From: Bacteriovoracaceae bacterium UBA2428
GTDB taxonomy: Bacteria; Bdellovibrionota; UBA2428
Length of the DNA stretch: 6,025 bases
Assembly (NCBI GenBank): GCA_002343545.1
Contig: DDRA01000097.1
Location: forward strand, 49,233 to 55,257
Reading direction: 5' to 3'
The position numbers and the translations under genes were made by a program. The notes under the pieces are model-generated. The model saw nothing but the letters and a program-made list of their open reading frames with translations, had not been told where the DNA came from and made no database searches. Shown piece by piece: positions 5,673 through 6,025 of the stretch; within the stretch, counting starts at the first letter, position 1, and each line of letters starts with the position of its first letter.

Positions 5673-6025
5673 TCAATCCCAACGAACGATATCGAAAGAA
5701 ACCTGAAAGACTCCTTCGGCGTCGGACCGAAGAACGTCGACCTGAAATTTTTTAAGGAGTTTCTGAAATTCGGAGCGGAAACGCAGGACGGAGTCCTCGT
5801 CCGTCGAGACGGTCGCGCTGAAAGTGTAGGGCAACGCTTGCCCTTGATTCCGCTGCGCCGAACTCAGCAGGCGGGACAGAAGCATTTGCCGCTGAACGGT
5901 CCGATAGGCATTCCCCTGCGCGGAGTCTTCGGGCACGTGCAAAGGTCGCTCGGTGGGCACGCGCCGCCCCCCTTTTTGGGCACGACCACCGGCCCGTTCG
6001 AATGCCTCGCGCATGCCGTTCAGCT
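5673..6025 (-). CDS. C-terminal part of an unidentified protein, possibly a TIGR02147/DUF4423-type regulator (5' end cut by window edge)
   Basis: The frame stays open to the right edge, upstream of the first visible ATG (6014). No ribosome site precedes that ATG, so I treat the gene as 5'-partial; if the ATG is the start, the product has 113 residues. The visible protein begins with a basic helix-like stretch (MREAFERAGGRAQKGGRR), then a polar linker, a helix around NAYRTVQRQMLLSRLLSSAQ, and a C-terminal alpha/beta part with YTFSATVST, RFRSEFQKLLKKF and the ending VFQVSFDIVRW. The order of helix, strand, R-x-x-F helix and a final strand shaped like VYQLNFQLFPL recalls the DUF4423/TIGR02147 regulators common in Fibrobacter and Bdellovibrio relatives. 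That is a memory-based resemblance without a matching DNA-binding domain in view. The gene converges on marC with a 10-base gap and no clear terminator between. Confidence 0.72.
   Translation of the reverse strand, partial: LNGMREAFERAGGRAQKGGRRVPTERPLHVPEDSAQGNAYRTVQRQMLLSRLLSSAQRNQGQALPYTFSATVSTDEDSVLRFRSEFQKLLKKFQVDVLRSDAEGVFQVSFDIVRWD

Noticed and set aside
5663..5680. A possible terminator between marC and the convergent right-edge gene
   Set aside because: Only a 4-bp GGGA/TCCC stem is visible (5667-5680), with no T-run on either strand, too weak to call.
4303..5706. A 467-codon plus-strand frame over the Gre-like and marC genes
   Set aside because: Arginine-rich low-complexity translation in another frame of two well-supported genes. 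No ribosome site or motif.

Overview
The window is high-GC (roughly 60-65% by eye), densely coded bacterial chromosome, with no sign of phage, insertion sequence, CRISPR array or RNA gene. Six protein genes are supported: four complete, and two cut by the window edges. Lipoprotein signal peptides with classical lipoboxes, a MarC membrane protein, a Gre-type factor and a large Ig/LamG surface lipoprotein point to a Gram-negative bacterium. A delta-proteobacterial or Bdellovibrionota-type organism is my best guess. It rests mainly on gene style and on a tentative TIGR02147/DUF4423-like C-terminus at the right edge, so it is an inference.

Left block (about 1-4312, all minus strand, so transcription runs right to left): a small cysteine-rich lipoprotein of unknown family (3584-4312), then an 827-residue lipoprotein with one invasin-like Ig domain, five He_PIG-type putative Ig repeats and a C-terminal LamG/concanavalin-like domain (1021-3504), then a DExH helicase of the Ski2-like/DUF3516 type (1002 down to the left edge, 3' end missing). 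The gaps are 79 and 18 bases, so the three may form one operon of two exported lipoproteins and a cytoplasmic RNA helicase.

Right block (plus strand): a GreA/GreB-like transcription factor (4535-5026) directly abuts marC (5027-5662). The stop and start codons touch, which suggests translational coupling. The two blocks diverge from a 222-base intergenic region (4313-4534) that carries a perfect 7-bp inverted repeat (4405-4424), a candidate operator. A last gene on the minus strand (5673 to the right edge) converges on marC with a 10-base gap. It lacks its 5' end and may be the C-terminus of a TIGR02147-type regulator.

I found no convincing new biological system. The most useful leads are the uncharacterised Cys-rich lipoprotein, the surface-adhesin/RNA-helicase gene arrangement, the palindrome in the divergent promoter region and the identity of the right-edge gene. 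Several very long open frames opposite real genes are antisense shadows of high-GC codon usage and are not annotated.
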